A DNA stretch of 64,000 bases from Tepidanaerobacter sp. EBM-38. Lineage in GTDB: Bacteria > Bacillota > Thermosediminibacteria > Thermosediminibacterales > Tepidanaerobacteraceae. The DNA lies in contig MPOT01000025.1 of the NCBI GenBank assembly GCA_001896545.1, forward strand, positions 62,001 to 126,000, in the 5' to 3' direction. The translations under genes were made by a program, and so were the position numbers. The notes under the pieces are model-generated. The model was not told where the DNA came from and made no database searches. It saw only the letters and a program-made list of their open reading frames with translations. Position 1 is the first letter of the stretch. Every line of letters begins with the position of its first letter. This document shows positions 63,504-64,000 of this stretch, piece by piece.

Positions 63504-64000
63504 ATGGATATAAAAATCAATGAAGTCAATAATAAAAACCTCATCTCAATAAGGCATACACATATCAAAAATAAATTTACATTTCTCACCATAATATTTG
63601 CTGTAGTCTTTATAATATCTTTTACAGTAGGTCGGTATCCTTTGACAATAAAACAGCTTTTGGATTTTCTTATACTTAGATTTTTCCATGTTTCCAAAGA
63701 AGTACCTGATGTAGTCGAGACCGTTATAATGAATCTGAGGCTTCCTCGAATTTTAGCAGCAGTTTTGGTAGGGTCATCTCTGGCAGCTTCAGGCGCAGCT
63801 TATCAAGGTATTTTTAAAAATCCTCTGGCTTCGCCGGATGTTTTAGGGGCTTCAGCCGGTTCGGCCTTTGGGGCAAGTCTTGCCATTTATTTTTCATTTA
63901 GCCATTACGGAATACAGCTTTCAGCTTTTATCTTTGGAATAATTTCGGTGTTGTTGGCCTTTATCATAAGCCAAAGGATTCGCACCGATTCGGCGGTGGC
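63504..64000 (+). CDS. FecCD-type ABC permease, 3' end outside the window
   Basis: 165 codons visible, ATG after cggaaggaaa. Binding-protein-dependent metal/siderophore permease: VGRYPLTIKQLLDF, ETVIMNLRLPRILAAVLVGSSLAASGAAYQGIFKNPLASP (cited in part) and VLGASAGSAFGASLA are the FecCD signatures. Family members carry iron-siderophores, heme, B12 or molybdate. Given the ModE-like regulator and molybdenum enzymes upstream, a molybdate transporter (MolB-like) is plausible; B12 is also possible because Mgm needs it. Substrate unresolved. Confidence 0.85.
   Translation, partial: MDIKINEVNNKNLISIRHTHIKNKFTFLTIIFAVVFIISFTVGRYPLTIKQLLDFLILRFFHVSKEVPDVVETVIMNLRLPRILAAVLVGSSLAASGAAYQGIFKNPLASPDVLGASAGSAFGASLAIYFSFSHYGIQLSAFIFGIISVLLAFIISQRIRTDSAV

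Overview
The window is a low-GC, anaerobic, probably spore-forming member of the Clostridia (Firmicutes). Evidence: purine-rich Shine-Dalgarno sites with many GTG/TTG starts, a YhcN/YlaJ-type lipoprotein, a SleL/YaaH-like GH18 enzyme, NfnAB, a 2-hydroxyacyl-CoA dehydratase activase module, a CIRCE-controlled groESL operon and a ykkC-class riboswitch. I cannot name the species.

Bases 1-33,200 are mostly core genome: a truncated B12-mutase-like gene, a thioesterase, lgt, tRNA-Arg(CCG), a DUF2284 protein, a GH18 protein, a P-loop/Asp23 fusion, nfnAB, a three-gene CoA-dehydratase activase module, purEK (minus), an alanine racemase, a FAD oxidoreductase, an FHA-RodA/FtsW-PBP operon, a DMT exporter, a five-gene branched-chain amino acid ABC operon (minus) behind a ykkC-type riboswitch, groESL, mtnA, an amidohydrolase, YdcF and mnmA. 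Three gene stubs sit between 28.4 and 32.0 kb: half of a LytTR regulator, the first ~73 codons of cstA ending in a terminator, and the last ~30 codons of nifU just before mnmA.

Bases 33,300-62,800 hold a complete nicotinate-fermentation island of the Eubacterium barkeri type. A sigma-54 activator with a duplicated sensor domain precedes a -24/-12 promoter and three copies of a 13-bp motif. Then follow hgd, a serine-dehydratase-like hmd, dmdA, dmdB, mgm, mii, a MutL/GlmL-like ATPase and dml in one tight operon (lower pathway, 2-formylglutarate to pyruvate and propionate). Next come an NCS1-type permease, a first enamidase, an AA_synth/DUF1185 protein, a fumarate-reductase-like flavoprotein, a non-coding stretch, an orphan PTS EIIC-like membrane protein, the nicotinate dehydrogenase genes (ndhF, a fused ndhS-ndhL, ndhM), a second enamidase, 6-hydroxynicotinate reductase (hnr), a UPF0280 (ApbE-like) gene, and the selenium-molybdenum hydroxylase maturation genes (yqeC, mocA-like, xdhC, yqeB), a ModE-like regulator, a THEP1-like NTPase and the start of a FecCD-type metal permease.

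The genes most worth following are those the E. barkeri pathway does not explain: UPF0280 next to the covalently flavinylated Hnr (candidate flavin transferase), the NdhS-NdhL fusion, the ena1-DUF1185-flavoprotein block (candidate second substrate branch), the orphan EIIC protein, and the sigma-54 control region with a triplicated Shine-Dalgarno unit. All calls come from reading the sequence; no database search was run.
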